NCBI RefSeq assembly: GCF_007828865.1
Contig: NZ_VIVK01000003.1
Span: 124,001 to 188,000 of the forward strand
Length of the DNA: 64,000 bases
Origin: Kribbella amoyensis
GTDB lineage: Bacteria; Actinomycetota; Actinomycetes; Propionibacteriales; Kribbellaceae
Direction of reading: 5' to 3'
Every line of letters begins with the position of its first letter. Positions within the stretch are counted from its first letter, which is position 1. The notes beneath the pieces are model-generated. The model was given only the letters and a program-made list of their open reading frames with translations, was not told the origin of the DNA and ran no database searches. The position numbers and the translations under genes were made by a program. Shown here piece after piece: positions 8,462-16,760 of the stretch.

Positions 8462-8995
8462 ATGCGCAAGATCATCGAGTCCACCTTCATCACCCTCAAC
8501 GGTGTCATCGACAACCCGCAGAACTGGAGCGGCCCGTACTGGGACGAGGAGCACGCCGGCTACTCCACCACCCTGATGGAGGGCACCGAGGCGCTGCTGC
8601 TCGGCCGGGAGACCTACGAGGCGTTCGCCGAGGCCTGGACCGAGCGGGCCGGCGACCCGGTCGCGGACAGCTTCAACGCGATGCCGAAGTACGTCGCGTC
8701 CCGCACCCTCACCGAGACCACCTGGAACGCCGAACTGCTGCAGGGCGACGTGGTCGAGGCGGTCCGCAAGCTCAAGGAGGAAGACGGCGGCAACCTGCTG
8801 AAGTACGGCACCGGCGAATTCTCCAAGACGCTGCTGGAGCACAAGCTGGTCGACGAGTACCACTTCTGGGTCTTCCCGGTGGTGGCCGGCGGCCAGCAGA
8901 TGCTGCCCGACGTCGACATCACCCACCTGGAGCTGCTCGGCTCGACCACCTTCAAGTCCGGCATCATCGTGCACAAGCTGGCCCCCAAGGCCTGA
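8462..8995 (+). CDS. Dihydrofolate reductase family (RibD C-terminal fold) protein
   Basis: 177 residues with the DHFR/RibD fold: N-terminal STFITLNGVIDNP, central LLLGRETYEAF, and C-terminal DEYHFWVFPVVAGGQQMLP. Members of this YyaP/RibD-like group bind NADPH and are mostly of unknown reductase specificity. ATG 8462 follows GAAAGGA. The gene is downstream of the FMN reductase and followed by a strong hairpin at 9019-9056 that probably ends the transcript. A broken relative of the same fold lies at 11440-11754. Confidence 0.82.
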   Translation: MRKIIESTFITLNGVIDNPQNWSGPYWDEEHAGYSTTLMEGTEALLLGRETYEAFAEAWTERAGDPVADSFNAMPKYVASRTLTETTWNAELLQGDVVEAVRKLKEEDGGNLLKYGTGEFSKTLLEHKLVDEYHFWVFPVVAGGQQMLPDVDITHLELLGSTTFKSGIIVHKLAPKA

Positions 8996-9018
8996 GCCCG
9001 GGGCGGTGACGCCCGGAC

Positions 9019-9056
9019 GGCTGGGTACGGCGGAAAATATCCCGCCGTACCCAGCC
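9019..9056 (+). terminator. Hairpin terminator after the DHFR-fold gene
   Basis: A perfect 15-bp stem, 9019-9033 pairing with 9042-9056 (arms begin GGCTGGGTACGG), has an 8-nt A/T-rich loop. There is no long T-run, which is usual in actinomycetes. Its place argues that the methyltransferase begins downstream (9090), not at the GTG at 9006. Confidence 0.7.
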
Positions 9057-9089
9057 AACTATTACGCCGGTGGCCCGCGTCCTTTCTCT

Positions 9090-9791
9090 GTGAGCGAGCA
9101 CGAGAAGGGGCGGCGGGTGTTGTCGTGGGAAGAGGCGCAGTCGTTCGACCACCTGGCCGAGCGGTACGACCGGCTGGGTGAGTTGAGCACCGACCCGGTC
9201 GGCGACTGGCTGCCCTCGATCCTGCCGGCCACCGGGCGGCGCGCGCTCGACCTCGGCTGCGGCGCCGGCCGGCACTCGGTCCTGTTGGCCGAGGTGTTCG
9301 AGCACGTCGACGCGGTCGACCTGTCCGGCGCGATGGTCCGGCTGGCGCAGCGCAAACGAGCCCGGCCGAACATCGAGTACCGCGAGGCCGGCGTGTTCGA
9401 CGTCGCCGGCAGCTACGACTTCGTCCTCAGCTCGGCCACGCTGCACCACGTCCCCGATCTCCCCGCGGCGCTCCGGCATATCCGCGGCCTGGTCGCCCCG
9501 GACGGCCGGATCGCCCTCGCCGACACGGTGTCCAAGCACCCGTCCACGCCGCGCTGGTGGCTGTACGGCGGCGAGGTCCGCAAGTTCGCGCGCAACCTGG
9601 TGAACCGTGGTCCCGCCGAGGCCTGGGAGATCTTCCGGCTCTCGACGGGGCCGTGGCTCGACCACCGGGTCAGCGACCGTTACCTCGATCGGGACGGGTT
9701 CGAGCGGGTGTACGGCGCGGCGTACCCCGGCGCGACCTTCGTCCAGGTCGGCCGGGCGCACGCCGCACTCTGGCAGCGCGGGACGGACTGA
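9090..9791 (+). CDS. Class I SAM-dependent methyltransferase
   Basis: About 233 residues. Motif I, the SAM-binding glycine loop, is ALDLGCGAGRHSVLLAE; the acidic residue after strand 2 is in VDAVDLSG, and DFVLSSATLHHV follows as motif IV. This is the methyltransferase-11 type used on many small molecules; the acceptor is unknown. GTG 9090 is chosen because a terminator hairpin ends at 9056 and lies inside any longer frame. No clear Shine-Dalgarno is seen, so the start remains tentative. The gene is convergent with the FAD oxidase, whose stop codon follows immediately. Confidence 0.8.
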   Translation: MSEHEKGRRVLSWEEAQSFDHLAERYDRLGELSTDPVGDWLPSILPATGRRALDLGCGAGRHSVLLAEVFEHVDAVDLSGAMVRLAQRKRARPNIEYREAGVFDVAGSYDFVLSSATLHHVPDLPAALRHIRGLVAPDGRIALADTVSKHPSTPRWWLYGGEVRKFARNLVNRGPAEAWEIFRLSTGPWLDHRVSDRYLDRDGFERVYGAAYPGATFVQVGRAHAALWQRGTD

Positions 9792-11162
9792 TCAGGGCGC
9801 GATGTTCTGGTTCAGGTGGAACAGGTTGCCCGGGTCGTACTTGCGCTTCACCTCCACCAGCCGGGAGTAGTTCCCCTTGTAGTTGTCCGCGATCCGGCCC
9901 TGGTCGTCGCCGGCCATGAAGTTGACGTACCCACCGGACTCCGAGTGCGGCGCGAGCGCGTCGGAGTACCCGCGGACCCAGGCGATGTTCGCCTCGTTCT
10001 GCGCCGGATCCGGCCACATCCCCGCGATCACCGTCGCGAAGGTGGCGTCCCGGTACGCGAACGCGGTCGCGTCGGCCGGGACCCGGTGGCAGGCGCCGTT
10101 GATCGGGTAGATGTGCACCGTGGAGTTCACCGCCGGCAGGTTCGGCGCGTGCTGCAGGTGCGCCTCGATCGCGCCGTCGGTCAGCTCGGTGACGAAGTTC
10201 GCCTTCCAGTAGTGCTGCAGTCCCGGCGGCACGAGAGCGTCGAACGCGCTGTTCAGGGCCGGGTACGGCATCGGCCCGACGTGCTCGGCGACCAGCGGGG
10301 CGAAGTCCCGGAACTTGGCGATCTGCGCCTCACCCTGGTTCAGGTCCCCGGCCCAGCAGCCGACGATCAGGATGAACGGCTCCCCGTGCCGGTTCTCCGG
10401 GATGAACGGCAGCGGCGGCGCGATCTGGAACGCCGGGAACCCGCCGAGCTGCTCCGGCGCGTCCTGGATGAGTTCGCGGAACCCGGACAGCACCGCCGGC
10501 GCGTCCGACAGCTCGAACACCATCGGGCCGCCGTAGATCGTCTCGACCGGAGCCAGCCGGAACTCCATCGCGGTGACCACGCCGAAGTTGCCGCCACCAC
10601 CGCGGATCGCCCAGAACAGGTCCTCGTTGTCCTTCTCGCTCGCGATCAGGAACCGGCCGTCCGCGGTCACCACGTCGGCCGAGACCAGGTTGTCGCAGGA
10701 CAGCCCGAGGCCGCGGTCGAGGTACCCGATCCCGCCGCCGAGGGTGAGCCCACCGACGCCGGTGGTCGAGATGATGCCGCCGGTCGTGGCCAGCCCGAAC
10801 GCGTGCGTCGCGGCGTTGAAGTCGCCCCAGGTCGCCCCGCCGCCGGCCCGCGCCGTCCGGTTCACCGGGTCCACGCGGACGTTGCGCATCCCACTCAGAT
10901 CGGCGACCACGCCGCCGTCCACGGTGCCGAACCCGGGCACACTGTGCGATCCGCCCCGGACCGCGAGCTCGAGACCGTTCTCGGCCGCGTACCCCACGGT
11001 GGCCATCACGTCGCCGGCGTTCTCACACCGCACGACGACCCGTGGCCTCCTGTCGATCATCGCGTTGTAGACCTTGCGCGCCTGGTCGTACCCGTCGTCG
11101 CTCTCGGTGTACACCGCGCCACGGACCCGCTCCCTCAGGTCCTCGATCGTGTAGTCCCCCAT
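9792..11162 (-). CDS. FAD-binding (PCMH/BBE) oxidoreductase, berberine-bridge-enzyme-like
   Basis: 456 residues. The N-terminal PCMH FAD domain shows RGGSHSVPGFGTVDGG, whose histidine is the usual site of covalent FAD attachment, then GGGATWGDF and GGLTLGGGIGYLDRGLGL. The BBE tail at the C-terminus is YDPGNLFHLNQN. These flavin oxidases act on sugars or natural-product alcohols and release H2O2; the substrate is unknown. ATG 11162 (MGDYTIEDL) is chosen over the longer frame because GAGGAG lies 6 nt upstream. No signal peptide is seen. The ~277-nt gap upstream to the broken DHFR-fold gene shows no recognisable gene. Confidence 0.85.
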   Translation of the reverse strand: MGDYTIEDLRERVRGAVYTESDDGYDQARKVYNAMIDRRPRVVVRCENAGDVMATVGYAAENGLELAVRGGSHSVPGFGTVDGGVVADLSGMRNVRVDPVNRTARAGGGATWGDFNAATHAFGLATTGGIISTTGVGGLTLGGGIGYLDRGLGLSCDNLVSADVVTADGRFLIASEKDNEDLFWAIRGGGGNFGVVTAMEFRLAPVETIYGGPMVFELSDAPAVLSGFRELIQDAPEQLGGFPAFQIAPPLPFIPENRHGEPFILIVGCWAGDLNQGEAQIAKFRDFAPLVAEHVGPMPYPALNSAFDALVPPGLQHYWKANFVTELTDGAIEAHLQHAPNLPAVNSTVHIYPINGACHRVPADATAFAYRDATFATVIAGMWPDPAQNEANIAWVRGYSDALAPHSESGGYVNFMAGDDQGRIADNYKGNYSRLVEVKRKYDPGNLFHLNQNIAP

Positions 11163-11439
11163 CACGTACTCCTCCACAGCCCCGCTGGCAGCCAAGATGC
11201 CGTCGGCACGTGCCCGTGGCCGCACCGATCAGACCGGCCGGCCGCCGACCCGGCGCGAGAAGTCCCCCAGCGAATCCAGCCCACCGCCCCCGACGACCAC
11301 CGGACCTCCCCCAGGCCCGTCTCAGCGAGACTCCCGCTGCCCACGCCAATAGTCAATGGGGGCCGATGTCAAAGCCGCCCGACCGGCTCCGACCGATCAC
11401 CGACAGCAGGACGGCAGACGCCAACCCCAGGAGCGGATC

Positions 11440-11754
11440 ATGCGCAAGATCATGTACTACGTCCACCAGTCCCTCGACGGCTTCATCGAGGGACCGAACG
11501 GCGAGTTCGACTGGGCCCAGCTCGGCCCGGAGCTCGCGGCCTACTCGATGGGCCTGACCGAGCGGTCCGGGATCTTCCTCTACGGCCGTACGGTGTGGGA
11601 GATGATGTCGTCGTACTGGCCGCGGGCGGACGCGACGGACGCCGACCAGCACGCCATGGAGTTCGCGCCGGTGTGGCGGGAGATGCCGAAGCTGGTGCTA
11701 GTCGCGCAGCTTCGACGACCGGACGGTCCTGCTCCGGCACGACCGGGTGTGAGG
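11440..11754 (+). pseudogene. Truncated and frameshifted DHFR-family (RibD-fold) gene
   Basis: Translation begins well at ATG 11440 with MRKIMYYVHQSLDGFIEGP, then FLYGRTVWEMMSSYW and REMPKLVL, all normal for the DHFR/RibD-like family. After KLVL, near 11700, the original frame loses similarity. A one-base shift restores the expected SRSFDDRTVLLRHDRV, which ends at TGA 11752-11754. The protein is then only about 105 residues against the usual ~180, and the C-terminal half is absent. The remnant stops 5 nt before the GntR gene, so the sugar locus may have arrived with a deletion here. In the unshifted frame it would read to 11781 with an unrelated tail. Confidence 0.65.
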
Positions 11755-11758
11755 CGGG

Positions 11759-12424
11759 TCAGTCCTTGTGCAGTGAGCTGAGCAGGCGGCCCTGGGCCTG
11801 CTCGAGGTGGTAGGCGAGATGCTCGCCGGCCGCGACCGGGTCGCCGTCCTCGATGGCCTTCAGGACGGCGGCGTGCTCCTCGGCGACGTTGGTCGGGTTC
11901 GCGGTCCGATGCGCCTGGTACTGGCCCATCGTGAGGTGCACCTCGCCGATGATCAGCTCGTGCATCCGGGACAGCCGCAGACTGCCGACCCCGGCCACGA
12001 GCGCCGAATGGAAGGCGATGTCGGCCTCCACCTGGTTCTCGAACAGCCGGTCGCGCGCGGCGTACTCGATCGCCACCTGCGCCTTCGCGGCGGCCGGCGG
12101 GACCTCCCCGGTGGCGGCCAGCGACGCTACCGCGGCCCGCTCGATCGTCACCCGGCTGAAGAACAGGTCGCGGATCTCGTCCTCGTCGAGCACCGGGACG
12201 ACCGCCGTCTTGTGCGCGGTCCGGCGGAGCAGGCCGAGCGCGGTGAGCCGCTCCAGCACCGCCTTCGCGGTCGGCCGGGCCACGTTGTACTCCGTCGCCA
12301 GCCGGACCTCGGTGAGCTTCTCCCCCTGCGGGATGTCCCCGTTGACGATGCGCTTGCGCACCGACTCGTAGAGCGCCTCGGTCAGCGAGGACGGCCCGAG
12401 TTGCAGGCTCGCATCGGTGGCCAC
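11759..12424 (-). CDS. GntR family (FadR subfamily, FCD domain) transcriptional regulator
   Basis: About 221 residues. The N-terminal winged helix reads LYESVRKRIVNGDIPQGEKL, then RPTAKAVLERLTALGLL. The C-terminal helical FCD ligand domain includes DEIRDLFFSRVTIERAA and EVDIAFHSAL-type residues with metal-binding histidines. GTG 12424 is chosen because AGGGGG lies upstream at a good distance; an ATG at 12442 is possible. FadR-type regulators bind TNGT-N3-ACNA palindromes. Such sites (TTGTTTGACAA and TTGTTAGACAA) lie before the transporter and glycosidase operons of this locus, and a weaker copy lies just upstream of this gene. The ligand is probably a sugar acid or intermediate, by family analogy. 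Confidence 0.88.
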   Translation of the reverse strand: MATDASLQLGPSSLTEALYESVRKRIVNGDIPQGEKLTEVRLATEYNVARPTAKAVLERLTALGLLRRTAHKTAVVPVLDEDEIRDLFFSRVTIERAAVASLAATGEVPPAAAKAQVAIEYAARDRLFENQVEADIAFHSALVAGVGSLRLSRMHELIIGEVHLTMGQYQAHRTANPTNVAEEHAAVLKAIEDGDPVAAGEHLAYHLEQAQGRLLSSLHKD

Positions 12425-12446
12425 CCGGCACCCCCTTTCCATCGAA

Positions 12447-12457
12447 TGGTCAGGCAA
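12447..12457. promoter_or_regulatory. Possible GntR autoregulatory operator
   Basis: On the minus strand the site reads TTGCCTGACCA, matching 8 of 11 bases of TTGTTTGACAA found before the transporter operon. It lies just upstream of the regulator's start. The match is degenerate, so this is a suggestion only. Confidence 0.35.
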
Positions 12458-12489
12458 GTGTACTCGTCAACCAGTCTGCGACCGTTGGA

Positions 12490-13419
12490 TCAGTACCCGG
12501 CCGCCTTGTCGACCACGTTGAGCAGGTCCTCCCCTGCCAGGAAGCGTCGCAGGTTCTCCAGCACGATCTGCTCGCCACGCCGTACGGTGCCCTCGCTGGT
12601 CGCGCCGTTGTGTGGTGTCACGATCACGTTCGGCAGCTCCCAGAACGGGCTCTCCGGCGGCAACGGCTCGACCCCGTGCGCGTCCAGTCCGGCTCCCGCG
12701 ATCTGCCCGGACCGCAGGGCCTCGAGCAGCGCGTCGTCGTCCGCGATACCACCGCGCGAGATGCAGACGAAGTACGCCGTGTCCTTCATCCGGGCGAACG
12801 CGTCGGCACCGAACCGGCCCGCCGTCGCCGGGGTGTTCGGCGCGGTGACCACGACGAAGTCGGACTCGGCCAGCATCGCGTCCAGCCCGTCCTCGCCGTA
12901 CACCTGGTCGACGTACGGCGAGGGCTCGTCGGGTCGCCGACGTACGCCGACCACGCGCAGGTGGAACGCCTTCGCCTTGCGGGCCAGGTCGATCCCGGAG
13001 TTGCCGAGCCCGTAGATCCCGAGGGTGAGGCCGGCGAGTTCCCCGTGGGTGAACCGTTCCCACCGGCGATCGGCCTGGGCCCGCATCCACCTCGGCACGT
13101 CCCGGTTCAGCATGAGCATCAGCAGCATCGCGTGCTCGGCCAACGGGATCGCGCCGTTGCCCGCCGACGAGGTGAGGACCACGTCGGAGCCGAGCATCTG
13201 CGGGGTGAGATCCGCGTCCACCCCGGCGGCCGGGCTGTGGACCCAGCGCAGCTTCGGCGCCCGCGCGAGCACCTCGCCCGGGACCCGGCCGATCACGGCC
13301 GCCATCGACTCGACCAGGTCGGCCGGTACGTCCGTCCAGTCCTCGACGTACCGCAGGTCCACGGCGGCCGCGGCCGCCGTCAACGCCGGCTTCTCCTTGC
13401 CAACAGCAACAATGATCAT
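12490..13419 (-). CDS. D-isomer-specific 2-hydroxyacid dehydrogenase (glyoxylate/hydroxypyruvate-reductase-like)
   Basis: 309 residues. The NAD(P) Rossmann loop is GIYGLGNSGIDLARKA. The catalytic arginine is in VCISRGGIAD, and the catalytic histidine is in VIVTPHNGATSEG. The family reduces 2-keto acids such as glyoxylate, hydroxypyruvate or phenylpyruvate-type substrates, in the cytosol. ATG 13419 overlaps the stop of the upstream permease by 4 nt (ATGA), so translation is coupled to the importer. With the GlxR-type reductase and hydroxypyruvate-isomerase-like protein of the same locus, it points to handling of 2- or 3-carbon oxo acids from an imported sugar or sugar acid. Confidence 0.85.
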   Translation of the reverse strand: MIIVAVGKEKPALTAAAAAVDLRYVEDWTDVPADLVESMAAVIGRVPGEVLARAPKLRWVHSPAAGVDADLTPQMLGSDVVLTSSAGNGAIPLAEHAMLLMLMLNRDVPRWMRAQADRRWERFTHGELAGLTLGIYGLGNSGIDLARKAKAFHLRVVGVRRRPDEPSPYVDQVYGEDGLDAMLAESDFVVVTAPNTPATAGRFGADAFARMKDTAYFVCISRGGIADDDALLEALRSGQIAGAGLDAHGVEPLPPESPFWELPNVIVTPHNGATSEGTVRRGEQIVLENLRRFLAGEDLLNVVDKAAGY

Positions 13420-14309
13420 TTCAGTCCCGTCGTCGCGATCCCCCGGATCAGGTACTTCTGCGCGAACGCGAAGAACACCAGGATCGGCAGCAGGGACAGC
13501 AGCGACATCGCGAACAGCATGCCCACCCCGCTCTGCGTCTCCGAGTCCACCATCGAGTTCAACGCGACCGGGACCGTGAACGCCTGGGTCCTGGTCAGGT
13601 AGATCAGCGGCACGAAGAAGTCGTTCCAGGTCCAGATGAAGGTGAAGATCGTCGTCGTCACCAGGGCCGGTCGCATCAACGGCAGGATGACGTACCAGAA
13701 GGTCAGGAACGGCCCGGCGCCGTCGATCCACGCGGCCCGGTCGAGCTCCCGCGGCAGGGTCCGGATGAACTGCACCATCAGGAACACGAAGAACGCGTCG
13801 GTGGCCAGGAACTTCGGGATCAGCAGCGGCCAGTACGTGTTCACCAGGCCGAACTGGGAGAAGAAGATGTACTGCGGGATCACCAGCACGTGGAACGGCA
13901 GCATCACCGAGGCGAGCGTGATCGCGAAGTACACCTTGCGCATCCGGAACTGCAGCCGGGCCAGCGCGTACGCGGTCAGCGAGCAACTGAACAGGTTGCC
14001 CACGATCGAGCCGAGCGTGACCAGCAGCGAGTTCGCGAAGAACACCGAGAACGGCCGGTTCAGCGCGTGCCAGCCGTCCTTGAAGTTGTCCAGCGTCAGC
14101 TCGGTCGGGACGATGCCCGGCTCGGTGAGGATCTGGTCGGCCGGTTTGAACGCGCTCACCACCATCCAGACCAGCGGATAGACCATGAACGCGACGAACA
14201 CGAGCAGCCCGGTGTGCTTGAGCGCGGCCTTGATCCGGCGTTCGCGGGTCGGCGGCGGACTGGAGACCGCTGCGGCGGCGGTCGTGGGGTGGTCCGTGGT
14301 GGTGGTCAT
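13416..14309 (-). CDS. Carbohydrate ABC transporter permease (MalG type)
   Basis: 297 residues of inner-membrane permease with about six hydrophobic segments. The first is LLVFVAFMVYPLVWMVV. The cytoplasmic EAA-type loop that docks the ATPase reads RAAWIDGAGPFLTFWYVILP. The C-terminus RGIATTGLK is typical of CUT1 permeases. It pairs with the MalF-type permease just upstream, with a 1-nt TGATG overlap. No ATP-binding gene is seen in the locus, so a shared MsiK-like ATPase encoded elsewhere is likely, as is known for CUT1 systems in actinomycetes. Confidence 0.92.
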   Translation of the reverse strand: MTTTTDHPTTAAAAVSSPPPTRERRIKAALKHTGLLVFVAFMVYPLVWMVVSAFKPADQILTEPGIVPTELTLDNFKDGWHALNRPFSVFFANSLLVTLGSIVGNLFSCSLTAYALARLQFRMRKVYFAITLASVMLPFHVLVIPQYIFFSQFGLVNTYWPLLIPKFLATDAFFVFLMVQFIRTLPRELDRAAWIDGAGPFLTFWYVILPLMRPALVTTTIFTFIWTWNDFFVPLIYLTRTQAFTVPVALNSMVDSETQSGVGMLFAMSLLSLLPILVFFAFAQKYLIRGIATTGLK

Positions 14310-15268
14310 CAGTTGTCTCCGTAGAAGACCCAGTACTTCGAGACCAGGAAGTGCAGCGCGGTGATCGCGGCGATCGCGACCATCAGTACCCAGGCCAGCG
14401 CGGACGCGTAGCCCATGTCGAACGCGACGAACCCCTGCTGGTAGACGTACAGGGTGTAGAACAACGTCGAGTTCGCCGGGCCGCCGGTCCCGCCGCTGAC
14501 GATGTGCGCCTGGGTGAAGGTCTGGAACGCGCCGATCGTCTGCAGGATCAGGTTGAAGAAGATGATCGGCGTCAGCAGCGGAATCGTGACGTGGGTGAAC
14601 TGCCGCCACACGCCGGCGCCGTCCACCTTGGCCGCCTCGTACAGCTCGTCCGGGATCTGCCGCAGGCCGGCCAGGAAGATCACCATCGGCGACCCGAACG
14701 TCCACACGTTCAGCACGATCAGCGTGGCCAGCGCGGTGTTCGGGTTCTGCAGCCAGCTCTCACCCTGGATCCCGAGCAGCCCGAGCCCTTTGTTGATCAG
14801 GCCGTCGTCGCCGAAGATCTCCCGCCACAGGATCGCGATCGCGACGCTGGTCCCGAGCAGCGACGGCAGGTAGAAGGCGCTGCGGTAGAACGCCAGCCCC
14901 TTCAGCCCGCGGTCCAGGATCAGCGCGAGCAGCAACGCGAACCCGAGTTGCAGCGGGACCGAGACGAGGACGTACACCAGGGTCACCTTGACCGAGGCCC
15001 AGAACTGGTCGTCCTGGACCATCCGGCGGAAGTTCTCCAGGCCGGTCCACTCCGGCGGGTTGAGGATGTCGTAGTCGGTGAACGCCAGGTAGAGCGAGGC
15101 GAACAGCGGGACCGCGGTGATCAGCAGGAAGCCGAGCTGCCACGGGATCAGGAAGATGTGCGCGGCGCGGCCCTGCCGGTTGAGGTGGAACGCCGGCCGC
15201 TTCGTCGGTGCGGCCGGCTCCTCCTGCTCGGGGGCCGCGCGGACCTGGCGGTCCTCGTCGGTCAGCAT
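14309..15268 (-). CDS. Carbohydrate ABC transporter permease (MalF type)
   Basis: 319 residues. A cytosolic ~45-residue lead (MLTDEDRQV..., then KRPAFHLNRQG) comes before the first membrane segment. The protein then shows the MalF-like ALYLAFTDYD-type periplasmic start, several membrane spans, and the EAA loop YEAAKVDGAGVWRQFTHVTIP. ATG 15268 lies 7 nt after the stop of the binding-protein gene, the usual spacing in these operons. It forms the import channel with the next permease. Confidence 0.92.
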   Translation of the reverse strand: MLTDEDRQVRAAPEQEEPAAPTKRPAFHLNRQGRAAHIFLIPWQLGFLLITAVPLFASLYLAFTDYDILNPPEWTGLENFRRMVQDDQFWASVKVTLVYVLVSVPLQLGFALLLALILDRGLKGLAFYRSAFYLPSLLGTSVAIAILWREIFGDDGLINKGLGLLGIQGESWLQNPNTALATLIVLNVWTFGSPMVIFLAGLRQIPDELYEAAKVDGAGVWRQFTHVTIPLLTPIIFFNLILQTIGAFQTFTQAHIVSGGTGGPANSTLFYTLYVYQQGFVAFDMGYASALAWVLMVAIAAITALHFLVSKYWVFYGDN

Positions 15269-15275
15269 GGCGAGA

Positions 15276-16595
15276 TCACTGCGCCCGCTTGATCCCGGCG
15301 GCGATCTCGTCGACGAGTTTCTTCGCCCCGTCCGGCACGCTGCTCCGGCCGAGCGCGATCTCCTCACAGACCCGCGCCATCGTGGTCCGCCAGGTGCTCG
15401 ACCCGGGCGGCGCCTCGTACCGCGGTTTGCGCTCGGCGGCCCGGTCCTTCTCGACCACCGCCAGCATCTCCTTCTCGTCCGCGGTCGCGAACGCCTTCGA
15501 CGCCTCGGCCACCTTCGGGTTCGTCGGCGCGCCCATCGTCAGCCGGACCGTCTTCAGCATCTCCGGGTTGTTGACGTTGTAGTCGAGCACCTTGCCGGCC
15601 GCCTCGACCTTGCCGTCCTCGATCCGCTGGTAGATCGCCATCCGCGGGAAGTACAGGTACTTGTGCCCGCTGGTCGCGTCGGCGTCGGCCGGCATCGCCC
15701 GGAGCCGGAACACCTCCTTGGGGAACATCTTCGCGTCGTCGATGATGTGGTTGGAGTTGCCGAAGTTGACCAGCACCTTCTTGCCGACCTGGGCCCAGTC
15801 CGGACCCATCCCCTCCTGCTCGCTCAGCGACAGCGCGGCCCCGGCCTTGCGCAGCTTCTCCCACCACTCCAGCCAGCTGCCCAGGCCGTCGACGGTGAAC
15901 CCGACCTGGCCGTCCTCGGTCCACAACTGCTCGCCGTGCTGCCGCAGCCAGGCCTCGAAGGTGAGGTCGTGGTCGGGGGTGTACGGCACGCCCTTGCGCC
16001 TGCCGGGGTTGTTCTTGCTGTAGGCAACGAGCAGCTCGGCGAGCGAGTCCCAGGTCCAGCCGGCGCCCTCGGCGGGCAGGGTGACGCTGTCCGCCTTGGC
16101 GACCGTCTCGTTGTAGCGGATCACCGGGACGAAGATGCCGAACGGCAACGTGTTCAGCTCGCCACCGAGCTTGAACGTCTCCAGGTCCTGCTCGCTGTAG
16201 TCGTCCCACTTCAGCGTCGGGATGTCGTCGAGTTTGCGGTACAGCTTGCTCTTGGCGTACGTCATCACCTGCGGCGAGGCGATCCAGAAGATCTCCGGGA
16301 CCTCGCGGGCGGCGATCTGGGTCGTCATCCGCTCCTGGAACGCGGTGTAGTCGGCGAACTCGGGCTCGATCCCGATGTCGGTGTTCGCGGCGGTGAACTG
16401 CTGCAGCGCCTTGGTGTAGTTCTGCTGGCGGATGTTGTTGCCCCACCAGGCGTACCGCAGGGTGGTCTTCCCGCCTTCTCCGGCGCCGGCGCCACCGCCG
16501 GTCCCGCCACAGCCGGCCACCGCCGCGGCGGACAGACCCACCGCGGTCGTTCCCAGGGCGAGCTTCAGAAACCCTCGCCGATCAAGTCCGGTCAT
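15276..16595 (-). CDS. Extracellular solute-binding lipoprotein (Tat-exported) of a sugar ABC importer
   Basis: 439 residues. The N-terminus LDRRGFLKLALG is a twin-arginine signal (R6-R7), followed by a hydrophobic stretch and lipobox VAGC with Cys29 as the lipidation site. The mature part has the family-1 binding protein pattern, with NTLPFGIFVPVIRYNETVA near the ligand hinge. It should sit outside the membrane and hand a sugar or oligosaccharide to the two permeases downstream. ATG 16595 is preferred to the longer frame because GGGAGATCGAG sits just before it and the Tat motif would otherwise be buried. The operator at 16702-16712 is about 110 nt upstream. Confidence 0.9.
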   Translation of the reverse strand: MTGLDRRGFLKLALGTTAVGLSAAAVAGCGGTGGGAGAGEGGKTTLRYAWWGNNIRQQNYTKALQQFTAANTDIGIEPEFADYTAFQERMTTQIAAREVPEIFWIASPQVMTYAKSKLYRKLDDIPTLKWDDYSEQDLETFKLGGELNTLPFGIFVPVIRYNETVAKADSVTLPAEGAGWTWDSLAELLVAYSKNNPGRRKGVPYTPDHDLTFEAWLRQHGEQLWTEDGQVGFTVDGLGSWLEWWEKLRKAGAALSLSEQEGMGPDWAQVGKKVLVNFGNSNHIIDDAKMFPKEVFRLRAMPADADATSGHKYLYFPRMAIYQRIEDGKVEAAGKVLDYNVNNPEMLKTVRLTMGAPTNPKVAEASKAFATADEKEMLAVVEKDRAAERKPRYEAPPGSSTWRTTMARVCEEIALGRSSVPDGAKKLVDEIAAGIKRAQ

Positions 16596-16701
16596 CTCGA
16601 TCTCCCGTTCCTCAGTTTCGGGTTTCGCCTCACGACCCCCGGGCGGCGGTTTCCGATCATTGTTTGTTTCGATCACATGACGGTCAAGAGGTCATGCATA
16701 G

Positions 16702-16712
16702 TTGTTTGACAA
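16702..16712. promoter_or_regulatory. GntR-type operator before the ABC importer operon
   Basis: TTGTTTGACAA (16702-16712) is a perfect TTGT-N3-ACAA palindrome in the 165-nt gap between the GHL6-like gene and the solute-binding gene. It fits the FadR-subfamily consensus TNGT-N3-ACNA and matches the site at 21938-21948 at 10 of 11 positions. It probably binds the GntR regulator encoded at the end of the locus. Confidence 0.6.
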
Positions 16713-16760
16713 TCTTGCACGCCAGACGCGTGCGAACGCGGTCTCAGCTACTGGTTCCGG

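Noticed and set aside
9006..9089. Earlier GTG start for the methyltransferase
   Set aside because: The extension contains the 15-bp terminator-like hairpin at 9019-9056 and its residues show no family similarity.
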